7,705 nucleotides of DNA from Nitrospiraceae bacterium (GTDB taxonomy: Bacteria > Nitrospirota_A > Leptospirillia > Leptospirillales > Leptospirillaceae), in the NCBI GenBank assembly GCA_028064945.1, contig JAPTWQ010000082.1:1-7705 (forward strand). Reading direction: 5' to 3'. Position numbers and translations under genes: made by a program. The notes under the pieces are model-generated. The model saw nothing but the letters and a program-made list of their open reading frames with translations, did no database searches and had not been told where the DNA came from. Shown one piece after another: positions 1 to 5,370 of the stretch (positions are counted from its first letter, which is position 1; each line of letters begins with the position of its first letter).

Positions 1-38
1 ATTCACGGGAGAAGAAATATATGGGGTTTTATTCTGGA

Positions 39-58
39 ACCGGGACTAAAACCGGGAC
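39..58 (+). repeat. ACCGGGACTAAA direct repeats, left of att core
   Basis: A 12-bp unit ACCGGGACTAAA at 39-50 is followed directly by a partial second unit (51-58). The same block, 24 identical bases in all (35-58), recurs at 243-266 on the other side of the att core in the same orientation. Tandem short repeats on both sides of a core are typical of arm-type sites bound by the N-terminal domain of a tyrosine integrase. The role is inferred. The block appears again at 7617-7636 as part of the contig overlap. Confidence 0.6.
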
Positions 59-86
59 CACTTTTCATGGATGTTAAAAAAGTGGT
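57..86. repeat. 9-bp inverted repeat beside the tRNA CCA end
   Basis: ACCACTTTT (57-65) and AAAAGTGGT (78-86) form a perfect inverted repeat with a 12-base loop. Its right arm overlaps the CCA end of the tRNA fragment. On the minus strand the arm includes a run of T just after CCA, so it might help end transcription of the restored tRNA, or it may be a protein site within attP. Confidence 0.45.
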
Positions 87-127
87 GAGCCGCCTGGGCT
101 TCGATCCCAGCACACTCGCCTTAAAAG
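83..127 (-). tRNA. tRNA 3'-half fragment (probable tRNA-Lys(TTT)), attP identity segment
   Basis: Read on the minus strand from 127 to 83, the sequence fits the 3' part of a tRNA. It has an anticodon loop CTTTTAA (127-121, anticodon TTT), a 3' anticodon-stem strand GGCGA (120-116), a 5-base variable region, a T stem CTGGG/CCCAG (110-106 and 98-94) around a 7-base loop ATCGAAG, a 7-base acceptor strand GCGGCTC, discriminator A and an encoded CCA (85-83). The matching 5' half is absent: upstream bases do not pair with GGCGA and no D arm is seen. A 3' half on an element is what tRNA-targeting integrases carry to rebuild the host gene after insertion. The T loop is unusual (A at position 54, G at 60), so the lysine assignment is tentative. 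Confidence 0.65.
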
Positions 128-132
128 TGTGC
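110..132. other. Predicted attP core / crossover site
   Basis: Two 7-bp inverted arms, GCACACT (110-116) and AGTGTGC (126-132), flank a 9-base spacer (117-125) that falls in the anticodon loop and 3' anticodon stem of the tRNA fragment. Tyrosine recombinases bind inverted core sites around a 6-8 bp overlap, and many tRNA-targeting integrases cross over in the anticodon region. The position also marks where identity to a tRNA stops. Assignment is by inference from this geometry and from the integrase next door; exact cut sites cannot be seen. Confidence 0.5.
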
Positions 133-149
133 CTCTCCCATTTGGTACT

Positions 150-206
150 GTTCACGCTCTCTTTGCATTGTTTAGTAATTTCAAGGAATTTATCATCTTC
201 GTGAAC
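150..206. promoter_or_regulatory. Inverted GTTCACG sites in attP arm (candidate excisionase sites)
   Basis: GTTCACG at 150-156 and its reverse complement CGTGAAC at 200-206 face each other. The same 7-mer is found at 5566, 5670 and 5690 around the start of the AlpA/excisionase-like gene. Only one further copy is seen, inside the helicase-like gene near 4209, whereas about one would be expected by chance in the whole element. A motif shared between attP and the excisionase promoter suggests sites for that protein, acting both as architectural excision factor and autoregulator. This is inference. Confidence 0.45.
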
Positions 207-246
207 AGGTTTGATAGATCCCATTTTGTATGACTTAGCATATGGA

Positions 247-270
247 ACCGGGACTAAAACCGGGACTAAA
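247..270 (+). repeat. ACCGGGACTAAA direct repeats, right of att core
   Basis: Two perfect tandem copies of the 12-bp unit (247-258 and 259-270) repeat the block at 39-58. They lie just before the ribosome binding site of the RHH gene at 297, so a protein bound here could also affect that gene. Candidate integrase arm sites, or an operator for the RHH protein. Confidence 0.6.
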
Positions 271-296
271 AAAAGGCTATCCACGGGGAGGGGAAA

Positions 297-539
297 ATGC
301 CTCTGTCACAGGCCGAACGAGACAAGAAGAGGTTGGACGAATTGAAAAAGTCGGGAGGAAAAAACGTCTTGTTGAGATTGCCCCGGCAGGAAACCAAGGC
401 TCTGGACTTCCTGTGCCAGTACTACGGACTCGGGAAGGGAGAGACGGTAGCGAAGCTCATCATGGAAGAGTCCAAGCGGATCTCCACCCTTCTGCTCTCG
501 AATCCGGATAAACTCCGTGAGTTCGTTGAAAAGGATTGA
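297..539 (+). CDS. Small ribbon-helix-helix DNA-binding protein (80 aa)
   Basis: An 80-residue protein whose middle part has the ribbon-helix-helix (MetJ/Arc/CopG) pattern: a short beta strand NVLLRLP (residues 23-29), a first helix from about 31 to 44, a turn rich in glycine (GLGKGE), and a second helix from about 49 to 64. Such proteins bind DNA as dimers through the paired strands, often on tandem short repeats, and act as transcriptional repressors or plasmid partition/copy-control proteins. The start ATG is preceded by a strong purine-rich site, GGGGAGGGG, at 285-293. The gene sits alone on the plus strand just after attP. Repeat arrays of the 9-bp unit GCGAAWWAA follow its stop codon and also precede attP, which makes this protein the leading candidate to bind them. 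The family call rests on pattern recognition; a plain unknown small protein is the alternative. Confidence 0.72.
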   Translation: MPLSQAERDKKRLDELKKSGGKNVLLRLPRQETKALDFLCQYYGLGKGETVAKLIMEESKRISTLLLSNPDKLREFVEKD

Positions 540-552
540 ATCTCTCTACACT

Positions 553-579
553 GCGAAATAAGCGAATTATGCGAAGAAA
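553..579 (+). repeat. Triple 9-bp repeat GCGAAWWAA (right array, inner block)
   Basis: Three adjoining 9-bp units begin with GCGAA at 553, 562 and 571. They match in number and spacing the three units at 7513-7539, which lie on the opposite strand on the other side of attP. The block starts 14 bases after the RHH stop codon. The tandem 9-bp pitch resembles iterons or operator arrays for a small dimeric DNA-binding protein. Confidence 0.7.
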
Positions 580-600
580 GCCTACTGGTAAGGTTTTCCT

Positions 601-625
601 CTGCGAATTAACGTTGCGAAAAAAC
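601..625 (+). repeat. Paired GCGAA repeat, 13-bp pitch (right array, outer block)
   Basis: Two GCGAAWWAA units at 603 and 616 are separated by four bases (CGTT). The 25-base block matches the reverse complement of 7456-7480 at 22 of 25 positions, forming a long-distance inverted repeat that encloses the attP region and the RHH gene on the circle. Confidence 0.7.
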
Positions 626-670
626 CCTCCCCGCCAGTTCCGCAGTGCCCTCGCGCGCGGATCTTTGAAC

Positions 671-684
671 CGTTACATGTAACG
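671..684. promoter_or_regulatory. 14-bp perfect palindrome, copy 1
   Basis: CGTTACATGTAACG reads the same on both strands and is followed by AT. With the copy at 698-711 it defines a consensus CGTYACWWGTRACGAT. Perfect palindromes of this size are typical binding sites of dimeric regulators. No gene start lies close downstream on the plus strand, so the target is unclear. Confidence 0.6.
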
Positions 685-697
685 ATCTCAAGGGAGG

Positions 698-711
698 CGT
701 CACTAGTGACG
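698..711. promoter_or_regulatory. 14-bp perfect palindrome, copy 2
   Basis: CGTCACTAGTGACG is a second perfect palindrome, 27 bp from the first centre to centre. The four differences from copy 1 keep the dyad symmetry (T/C paired with A/G, AT changed to TA), which suggests selection for symmetry. It too is followed by AT. Confidence 0.6.
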
Positions 712-724
712 ATGAGACAGGAAG

Positions 725-746
725 GCCCCTTCATGACGACAGGGGC
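725..746 (-). terminator. GC-rich inverted repeat after the minus-strand operon (weak terminator candidate)
   Basis: GCCCCT (725-730) and AGGGGC (741-746) can form a 6-bp stem with a 10-base loop about 35 bases beyond the stop codon of the last operon gene. There is no T tract after it on the minus strand, so it is not a standard intrinsic terminator. It is the only stem seen at the operon end. Confidence 0.25.
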
Positions 747-779
747 ATGGGGCGGGACGCGGAGCGGGGGCTTGTGGCC

Positions 780-1319
780 TCAGTAGGCCGGGGGGAGGGT
801 CATTCCGGGGGGCGCGGCAAAGTCCAGATCATAGGAGGTCATTTCCGACGCGCTGGGAATGCCACCGATCACCCATCCTCCGTTCACCCGTCGTGCAATC
901 GGGAAAATATCCCCTCCGAAGCCCGATGGGGGTGGTGCGCCTCCATGAATAACGAGCGCGTCGGGCTGTCGCTTCGCCCAATCGAAGAAAGTGTCCCACG
1001 CCTCACGGCTTGGAAAACTTTTCGGCATGAGGACGAGGCCGTCGGGAAGGACGCTTGAGGCGTCAGCCGTCGAAACCTCGGCCTGGATCTGCGCGGGAAG
1101 CAATTTTGCGAGCAGGGTCATGAATGCCTGGGGGTTCAACGTCGCCTGTTCTATAAGATATCGCTCTGCTCCTACCTCGCTAAATGCCAATTCAAGCGCC
1201 TCCTTGAGTGTCTTGGTGATCTTGTTCGGGGAGCCCTTGGGACGGCCCATCCCCGCTCGGGGAGGCTTCCGCCTTCCAGTATCCCCCACTATTTTAGTGT
1301 CATCCCCACTCGATGCCAT
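780..1319 (-). CDS. Small-terminase-like DNA-binding protein (179 aa), tentative
   Basis: Last gene of the minus-strand operon. The chosen ATG at 1319 follows AAAAGGAG with an 8-base spacer; the frame is open further upstream to a TTG at 1421, but that start has no good ribosome site. Residues 25-82 (GRPKGSPNKITKTLKEAL, then a helical stretch ending NPQAFMTLLAKLLPAQI) resemble N-terminal parts of phage proteins found beside the large terminase gene and often described as small terminase subunits. Small terminases recognise pac or cos DNA and recruit the packaging motor. The C-terminal half (about 83-179) is proline- and glycine-rich, ends PPAY and is not recognised. No large terminase is present, so if the role is right the protein would redirect a helper phage's packaging machine. 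It may instead be an unrelated phage hypothetical protein. Confidence 0.5.
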   Translation of the reverse strand: MASSGDDTKIVGDTGRRKPPRAGMGRPKGSPNKITKTLKEALELAFSEVGAERYLIEQATLNPQAFMTLLAKLLPAQIQAEVSTADASSVLPDGLVLMPKSFPSREAWDTFFDWAKRQPDALVIHGGAPPPSGFGGDIFPIARRVNGGWVIGGIPSASEMTSYDLDFAAPPGMTLPPAY

Positions 1320-1417
1320 TTTGTCGTCTCCTTTTTGTAGTCTTTCCCCACTGCACCATTCTTGCATTATTACGCACGATTCATACCACTCCCACTTGAT
1401 CCATTTTGGAACAGAGA

Positions 1418-1795
1418 TCAAAAAGGGGCTCCTACGCCTTCACTGCTCCGGTAGGAGGGCTTCTGGCCCCCCGATCCCCTCCCTTCCGGGCTTCTGGCCG
1501 TCTCCATAATGGCCATGTCGAGGGCGCGGCCTACGGCTTCCCCCAGGGTTGGAAGATCCCGGACCCGGACAGTGAATCCCGTCTTTGAGGGCCACATCTG
1601 GCCGTTGTCGTCTACAGTCCACAACCGGATCGAGAGGTAGGAATGGCCCTCAAAGGTGTCCCAAACAATCCGGGTCTGGCCTTCCTTGTGGGGAAGACTT
1701 CCGAGCAACTGCCCTCTCATTGCCGGAGGCGTTCCAGACCTCTCTGGGGGGAGGGATTGCCTCAATGCCTGGGCTTTCTGTGTCAATGCGCTCAT
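1418..1795 (-). CDS. PC4/YdbC-like single-stranded DNA-binding protein (125 aa)
   Basis: The ATG at 1795 follows AAGGAG with a 9-base spacer; the frame extends upstream to 1867 without a better start. Residues about 41-92 match the PC4 (transcriptional coactivator p15) fold pattern: a strand around IVWDTFEGHSYLSIRLWTV, an acidic turn (DDNG), a tryptophan and K-T-G-F step (MWPSKTGFTVRV), then a helix DLPTLGEAVGRALDMA. Bacterial and phage PC4-like proteins bind single-stranded DNA as dimers. A basic, low-complexity tail (about 100-125) follows. Located in a replication operon, it probably protects or organises single-stranded template for the primase/helicase pair, although transcription effects are also known in this family. 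The fold assignment is fairly clear; the precise role is inferred. Confidence 0.75.
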   Translation of the reverse strand: MSALTQKAQALRQSLPPERSGTPPAMRGQLLGSLPHKEGQTRIVWDTFEGHSYLSIRLWTVDDNGQMWPSKTGFTVRVRDLPTLGEAVGRALDMAIMETARSPEGRGSGGQKPSYRSSEGVGAPF

Positions 1796-1821
1796 GGTAT
1801 GATTCTCCTTGGTGGTGAGAG

Positions 1822-1852
1822 GGGGTCGGCATGGGCCGGCCCCTTTATTTTT
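1822..1852 (+). terminator. Plus-strand intrinsic-terminator-like hairpin inside the minus operon
   Basis: GGGGTCGGC (1822-1830) and GCCGGCCCC (1835-1843) pair with one G-U wobble around a 4-base loop, and TTTATTTTT follows directly. This is a good plus-strand rho-independent terminator, yet every gene here is on the minus strand. It lies in the 55-base gap between two operon genes. It could stop antisense transcription entering from the RHH side. On the minus strand the same stem has a C-A mismatch and no T tract. Confidence 0.45.
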
Positions 1853-2258
1853 ACTCCGCGAAACCATTTGCCCGCAGAAGCATCGCTCGTTGAACAGCAG
1901 GCGGGATCTGGCCCTCCAAATATGGCCGCCCCTCGAAGTGGACGACTTTCCCGAGCTTGATTTTCGCCGTGGGCAGATTGAAATGCTCGAAAGTCTTCGC
2001 GATGTCGCCGTAATATCGCGTCACATCCCTTCCCGCATGATCTTTTTCCTCGATCGGGAAAAGCTGGCCGCTGTCCTTGGCCTTTAGCGAAAATTCGCGC
2101 TCGATCTTGGGGCCTGTAAGCTCGATGACTTCGCGGGGTTGTGTCGAGAGAATGACCCGATCCGTCGCACTTGTCACCGAGGCCATCTGCTTCCATCTTT
2201 CCAAGTTCTGCCGATATTGCTTGTCGGCCTTGCTCTCGATGGAAAATGGGTTCCGCAT
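1851..2258 (-). CDS. Unknown 135-aa protein
   Basis: Not recognised. The ATG at 2258 lies 3 bases after the TAA of the preceding small gene and its AAGGAGG site overlaps the end of that gene, so the two are translationally coupled. The protein is soluble-looking, charged, without membrane segment, signal peptide or cysteines. An N-terminal helical part (about 10-27, rich in K, Q, R, E) precedes a mixed beta region (33-66), and a segment TRYYGDIAKTFEHFNLPTAK follows at 80-99. Its position between the winged-helix protein and the PC4-like protein suggests an accessory role in replication or in single-stranded DNA handling, but nothing in the sequence proves this. Confidence 0.7.
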   Translation of the reverse strand: MRNPFSIESKADKQYRQNLERWKQMASVTSATDRVILSTQPREVIELTGPKIEREFSLKAKDSGQLFPIEEKDHAGRDVTRYYGDIAKTFEHFNLPTAKIKLGKVVHFEGRPYLEGQIPPAVQRAMLLRANGFAE

Positions 2259-2261
2259 TTG

Positions 2262-2432
2262 TTATTCCTCCTTCTTAGCTCCGTCTGTCCGTTTTCCGGA
2301 AAGGCTCCATTTCGCTTGGCCCTTAGCCATTCTCTCAGCCTGCCCTTGCCGCTCTCGCGTTTTTTCCGGATCGGTCGATGGGGTGACGTGTGACACAACC
2401 TCTTGTGGCTTGATGTTTTTTTGAATTTTCAT
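2262..2432 (-). CDS. Small charged protein (56 aa), unknown
   Basis: Starts at an ATG preceded by AAGGAG with a 5-base spacer (ACGTC), clearly better than the in-frame ATG at 2525, whose extension would run through two hairpins and is proline-rich. The protein is strongly charged (rich in K, R, E, Q), with a probable helix from about 22 to 42 and a basic tail ending KKEE. No motif is recognised. Its stop codon nearly touches the next start, so it belongs to the same operon. Possibly a small nucleic-acid-binding or regulatory protein. Confidence 0.55.
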   Translation of the reverse strand: MKIQKNIKPQEVVSHVTPSTDPEKTRERQGQAERMAKGQAKWSLSGKRTDGAKKEE

Positions 2433-2675
2433 GACGTCTCCTTGCTGTGATTGGTGTGCCCGGAAACCGCCGGGCTTCGGGGTCCTCGAAAAGGACCAGG
2501 GGGCGGGCTGGTGACGCTTGCGCATTTCGAAGGCCCCAAGGAGTCCCTTATGCCAAAAAGGGGTGCGCTTTGTCGTCTACGACAGGACCGCGGCCAGCCG
2601 CCTCCTTGTCCTTCTCATCGTTTCTGGGCCGCCAGGCAGCTGGCCCAAAACATCCCGGCCAAAAAAACGATCTGC
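2433..2675 (-). other. Structured spacer between the winged-helix gene and the small 56-aa gene
   Basis: About 240 bases break an otherwise tightly packed operon. The upstream end may encode a 25-residue hydrophobic peptide (2692-2615); the downstream end holds the tandem hairpins at 2458-2497. Minus-strand frames crossing it are open but have proline- and arginine-rich, non-protein-like composition. It may carry an internal promoter for the last four genes, but I cannot point to a clear -35/-10 pair. Confidence 0.4.
2458..2497 (-). promoter_or_regulatory. Tandem hairpins in the leader of the distal operon genes
   Basis: Two perfect 6-bp inverted repeats lie 5 bases apart. One is GGTCCT (2481-2486) with AGGACC (2492-2497), the other GCCCGG (2458-2463) with CCGGGC (2470-2475). 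Read on the transcribed minus strand they sit 25-65 bases before the ATG at 2432. There is no T tract, so they look like stable RNA structure (translation control, mRNA processing or stability) rather than a terminator. Confidence 0.4.
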
Positions 2676-2692
2676 TCAATCGCGCTTCGCAT
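2615..2692 (-). CDS. Possible 25-aa hydrophobic peptide
   Basis: An ATG at 2692, inside the last codons of the winged-helix gene, follows GGAGG with a 5-base spacer and opens 25 codons to a TGA. The product reads MRSAIEQ, then a hydrophobic stretch (IVFLAGMFWASCLAA) and a basic end QKR: one short membrane span. Good ribosome site and the overlap with the preceding gene argue for translation; the tiny size argues for caution. It could be a leader peptide or a small membrane effector. Confidence 0.35.
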   Translation of the reverse strand: MRSAIEQIVFLAGMFWASCLAAQKR

Positions 2693-3155
2693 TGGTTCCT
2701 CCTTCCGGATACCGGACGTTGAGCCGATACAGTTCCCGCCCTCGCTCCCGCATTAAGATCAGATCCTTGCTCTTTGTAAGCTCGGACAGAGCCGCCCTGA
2801 CTTCGCGGGGGGAGAGTCGAAGAAGACTCGCCATGCTGTTGATATCGACGGACAAAGCCCGTCCGGGAAACAAATTGACTGTTGCCCAAGCATAGAGTCG
2901 GATATGCGGGGGATCGGCCTCCCATGCCAAAACATGCTCCCGGTACTGGAAGACGGGCTTCCCAAGGGCCTTCTCGTCCGGGATCTCCTGCTCGTATTTG
3001 ATCCCGTTCCGCTCTGCCAGGGTGACGGGATCACAGTGGCTTGGAATGCCATCATTTTCGGGCTTTGCGGGCTCAGGTGGGGCGAGGTGATATGCCGGGG
3101 CCTGTGGAGCGTTTTTCGAGCCCATTTCTTCAATGAATTTCGAAAGACTCCCCAT
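2676..3155 (-). CDS. Winged-helix DNA-binding protein, possible replication initiator/regulator (159 aa)
   Basis: ATG at 3155 lies 1 base after the helicase-like gene's stop and follows AGAGGGG with 5 bases spacing; a longer frame to 3284 would overlap that gene deeply and lacks a ribosome site. The N-terminal 40 residues are proline- and alanine-rich and probably disordered. From about 66 to 96 comes a helical region (EHVLAWEADPPHIRLYAWAT). The C-terminal part (103-150) is a winged-helix pattern: DINSMASLLRLSPREVRAAL, ELTKSKDLILMRE as recognition helix plus first wing strand, and ELYRLNVRYP as the second. It would bind double-stranded DNA. Next to primase and helicase genes it may bring the replisome to the origin or regulate the operon; no Rep family could be assigned. 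Confidence 0.6.
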   Translation of the reverse strand: MGSLSKFIEEMGSKNAPQAPAYHLAPPEPAKPENDGIPSHCDPVTLAERNGIKYEQEIPDEKALGKPVFQYREHVLAWEADPPHIRLYAWATVNLFPGRALSVDINSMASLLRLSPREVRAALSELTKSKDLILMRERGRELYRLNVRYPEGGTNAKRD

Positions 3156-3156
3156 T

Positions 3157-4446
3157 TCATCCCCTCTTTCGTGAAATTGTGGTTCGGGGCCGACCTCCGG
3201 CCTCGCCCGAAAGGATCTGAACCTCAATCTTCCCCCTTCGCACAAGATCATCGAGGGCCGCTTCCAGCTTGTTTTTGGAAACATGCCGCTCGAATAGGCC
3301 GTGAATTTCGGTCAAGCTCATCCGTCCCGAACCTTTGTCCAGGGCCTCCACGATCTTGTCTTGGACGGGATCGCCGCTCGCCTCTCCGAAAACGTAGGAA
3401 ACAGAGTCGGCCACAAAGTCGACAATGGCGAGGGCCGGTCTCAGGTGCCGAGAATCTATAACGTTTTCTCGGTCCAGTAGAGCAAATATCATCGCCAGCC
3501 GCATGGCGTGGGCTTCTTGTCGGCTGGTCAGACTTCCGGCCAGTCCTGGGGCCGCTTCGGTCAGGACCGGGTAAATAGCCTCCCAATCCCTCATGAAAGC
3601 GGGGCTCATCGCCATGCCCTCGACCGTTTTGGCAAATTCAAGGGCCTGCCGGAATTGATCCCCGAAGAATCGGGATTGATCGAAGAACGCCCCGAATGGG
3701 AGAAGTTTCGACCGTCTGACGAAAAACCAAAGGAATCTATTCGCAAACCCGTTGCCGACCTCAATTTCGCTCAGCCGTCCTCGCAATTCGACTTCCGTAA
3801 TTTGTCCGATGATGCAAACATGAGGATTTGTGGCCCGGATTCGATTGGTTTTGGTCAGAGGGGAGAGCGTTCTGGAATCCCAAGCCTGACGAACGATCTG
3901 GCTCAAAATATTTCCGTCCCGTTCGACCTGTTTCAAAATTGCGGAAAATTCTTCTTCGACCAGGAGGAGCCGTTTGTCGGAAATTCCGGGATCCGCAACG
4001 AAATGCTCCTGTTTTTTCGGGTTGAATCCTTCGATCTCATCCCGAATCTGAAAGATTAACCCCTCCCCGCTACTCAGCCCCCCCATGACCCGATCCTCAA
4101 AAAATTCTTCGTCTGAATATCGAAGCGTTTCAATAGTCCGCCTCCACCCAGTCCCTTTCCGAGCCTTAGCCGATTGCCCGACAATGACTGCAAACTCGTT
4201 GACGCCATGTCGTGAACCGTCGATCATGAGATGAGGGCCGCGACCGCAAGCCGCTCCGAAGGCGATCAGGATTTGTGCGAGAAGGGCCGCCGGGTCCGCT
4301 TCGGTGCTTGGAGCCAGTGCCCGGCAAAACTCTCCGGCAAGCCCATAAAATGCTGGTTCCGCGAGAATAGGTGGAGTTTTGACTTGGGGGAGTTCCCCGG
4401 CCTCAGCCATTGCATCGTCCGGGGCAAGCGAGGTAAAATTGTTCAT
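3157..4446 (-). CDS. DUF3987-type P-loop ATPase, helicase-like replication protein (429 aa)
   Basis: The ATG at 4446 follows AAGGA with 8 bases spacing, 24 bases after the primase stop. An N-terminal helical region (30-70) leads to a variant Walker A loop at 89-99 (VGQSAKARKGT), where lysine 97 and threonine 99 take the usual positions. A hydrophobic strand ending in acidic residues (RLLLVEEEF, 159-167) is the likely Walker B. NGFANRFLW (232-240) holds an arginine typical of the arginine finger or sensor of this family. The C-terminus (376-411) looks like a winged helix. DUF3987 proteins occur with primases in phages and mobile elements and are thought to act as replicative helicases, related to the helicase half of fused primase-helicases. 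Here primase and helicase are separate neighbouring genes. DNA unwinding has been inferred, not shown. Confidence 0.8.
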   Translation of the reverse strand: MNNFTSLAPDDAMAEAGELPQVKTPPILAEPAFYGLAGEFCRALAPSTEADPAALLAQILIAFGAACGRGPHLMIDGSRHGVNEFAVIVGQSAKARKGTGWRRTIETLRYSDEEFFEDRVMGGLSSGEGLIFQIRDEIEGFNPKKQEHFVADPGISDKRLLLVEEEFSAILKQVERDGNILSQIVRQAWDSRTLSPLTKTNRIRATNPHVCIIGQITEVELRGRLSEIEVGNGFANRFLWFFVRRSKLLPFGAFFDQSRFFGDQFRQALEFAKTVEGMAMSPAFMRDWEAIYPVLTEAAPGLAGSLTSRQEAHAMRLAMIFALLDRENVIDSRHLRPALAIVDFVADSVSYVFGEASGDPVQDKIVEALDKGSGRMSLTEIHGLFERHVSKNKLEAALDDLVRRGKIEVQILSGEAGGRPRTTISRKRG

Positions 4447-4470
4447 CAGGTTTTTCCTTTCCTCCGCCCG

Positions 4471-5370
4471 TCAGATCGCCGTCTGGTGGGCGTTTTGTTT
4501 TAGCAAAATGTCGTTGAAGTCCTGCCCCTGTTCGCTCGGGGCCAGAATCTCCACCTCGCGCCCTTCTCGCCTGAACCGCTCGCAAGCCAATGCCGCCGAC
4601 TTCAACCCTGCCCCGTCACGATCCGCGAAGATCGTTATGCGCCGAATCTCTTCCGGCAGTACAGCCCTTTCGATGCCCCCGGCATTGAGAGCCGCCCATG
4701 TCGGCGTCCCGGTCAGTAGATAAGCAGAAAGGGCCGTTTCCAGTCCTTCCGCAAGGCCGATCTCTCCGTTCCTCGGGTCGAACAGGCGAACCGCCCCGCC
4801 TCGGGTGCTTCCTTCTCGAACCCCAATAATCCTCCGTGGGCTTTCGATGGGGGCCTTTCCGCTCCCGTCTTCCTTCAAAAATGTGATGTGAAGCCCCGCC
4901 GGTCGGCCTTCTCCGTTTCGGATCACGGCGATGAGGGCCGGGAATCTGTGCCCGGTGGGCTCTCCGTCTTCGTAAACGGCTAAGGATGGGTGTTCTTGAA
5001 TATCGGAAGGCCATTTACTCAAAATGATTCCGCGCCCAGCCAAATATCTCGCCCCTGGGCCTCCCGCCTCGATCCTTTTTGATTCCCCCCAAAGTCTTTC
5101 AAGAAGATCCGCCCGATCTTTTGCCGGGGGGGCCGGTGGGACGGGCCGGGAAGTGGCTGAACCGTCAAGGAGCCCCATTTCACGAAGGGTTTTCAGGATC
5201 TCCCGTCCATCGCATCCGACAAAGCATTTCACCAAAAGCTTCCCGCCCTCCCCGTCCCGGATACTTAAAGAAGGGTGCTTGTCACCATGGGCCGGACAGA
5301 GGACCAGCCATCCGGGGCCGTTTCTTCGGGGCCGCGCCATCAGGGAGTGAGCGATTTCGTAGGCGTTCAT
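4471..5370 (-). CDS. CHC2 zinc-finger/Toprim DNA primase (299 aa)
   Basis: Synthesises RNA primers for element replication. The N-terminus has a zinc-binding set C25-x2-H28-x20-C49-x3-C53 (in LCPAHGDKHPS and KCFVGCDG), as in DnaG-type and P4-type primases. The Toprim domain follows from about 200: a glutamate in LAEGLETALSAY (E208), a DRD pair in IFADRDGAG (D250, D252), and a final QDFNDIL. At 299 residues it lacks any helicase part, which is supplied by the next gene. The start overlaps the stop of the AlpA-like gene by ATGA, with no strong ribosome site of its own, so translation is probably coupled. Two- or three-domain primases of this type are common in satellites, prophages and plasmids. 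Family assignment is secure; the cognate origin is unknown. Confidence 0.88.
   Translation of the reverse strand: MNAYEIAHSLMARPRRNGPGWLVLCPAHGDKHPSLSIRDGEGGKLLVKCFVGCDGREILKTLREMGLLDGSATSRPVPPAPPAKDRADLLERLWGESKRIEAGGPGARYLAGRGIILSKWPSDIQEHPSLAVYEDGEPTGHRFPALIAVIRNGEGRPAGLHITFLKEDGSGKAPIESPRRIIGVREGSTRGGAVRLFDPRNGEIGLAEGLETALSAYLLTGTPTWAALNAGGIERAVLPEEIRRITIFADRDGAGLKSAALACERFRREGREVEILAPSEQGQDFNDILLKQNAHQTAI

Larger units (their letters stand above)
1..127. repeat. Terminal direct repeat, left copy (circular contig overlap)
   Basis: This segment is identical to the last 127 bases of the window (7579-7705). Because both copies lie exactly at the window edges, the simplest explanation is a circular molecule of 7,578 bp whose contig ends overlap by one assembly k-mer (127 is a common maximum k). 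It is probably not a biological long terminal repeat. The segment holds part of the putative attP: one pair of ACCGGGACTAAA repeats, a 9-bp inverted repeat, and a tRNA 3' half on the minus strand. Confidence 0.92.
128..296. other. Right attP arm and leader of the RHH gene
   Basis: AT-rich non-coding stretch between the att core and the RHH start codon. It holds a 9-bp inverted repeat, CTGTTCACG (148-156) and CGTGAACAG (200-208), whose GTTCACG core also occurs three times near the alpA promoter, and the ACCGGGACTAAA pair at 247-270. A minus-strand reading frame crosses it, but that frame continues through the tRNA fragment and has no credible start, so I do not call a gene. No convincing sigma70 promoter is visible. 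Confidence 0.5.
540..779. other. Regulatory intergenic region after the RHH gene
   Basis: About 240 bases without a gene between the RHH gene and the convergent end of the long minus-strand operon. It contains the GCGAA arrays (553-579, 601-625), two 14-bp perfect palindromes (671-684, 698-711), and a 6-bp GC-rich inverted repeat (725-746). Its first part (540-625) is AT-rich compared with the GC-rich surroundings, so it could be a replication origin or a partition site. No DnaA box cluster was recognised. Confidence 0.5.

Noticed and set aside
1..127. Long terminal repeats or IS ends
   Set aside because: No transposase or inverted-repeat termini; the identical ends fall exactly at the window edges and are explained by contig circularity.
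3..284. Minus-strand 93-aa open frame across attP
   Set aside because: It translates the tRNA 3' half and the repeat arms (giving a repeated LVPV pattern) and has no ribosome site; such frames commonly arise over tRNA genes.
553..625. CRISPR array
   Set aside because: Units are only 9 bp with no 30-40 bp unique spacers; they are operator- or iteron-like repeats.
747..1058. Plus-strand 103-aa open frame
   Set aside because: Mostly antisense to the TerS-like gene, no ribosome site, and low-complexity composition.
1320..1421. TTG start extending the TerS-like protein by 34 residues
   Set aside because: Although it would touch the PC4-like gene's stop codon, it lacks a ribosome site, while the ATG at 1319 has AAAAGGAG.
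991..1509. Plus-strand 172-aa open frame
   Set aside because: Lies opposite the TerS-like and PC4-like genes, which have good starts and recognisable domains; its composition is serine/proline-rich as expected for a shadow frame.
2262..2525. Longer 87-aa version of the small charged protein
   Set aside because: The extra 31 residues run through two perfect hairpins and are proline-rich; the internal ATG at 2432 has a far better ribosome site.
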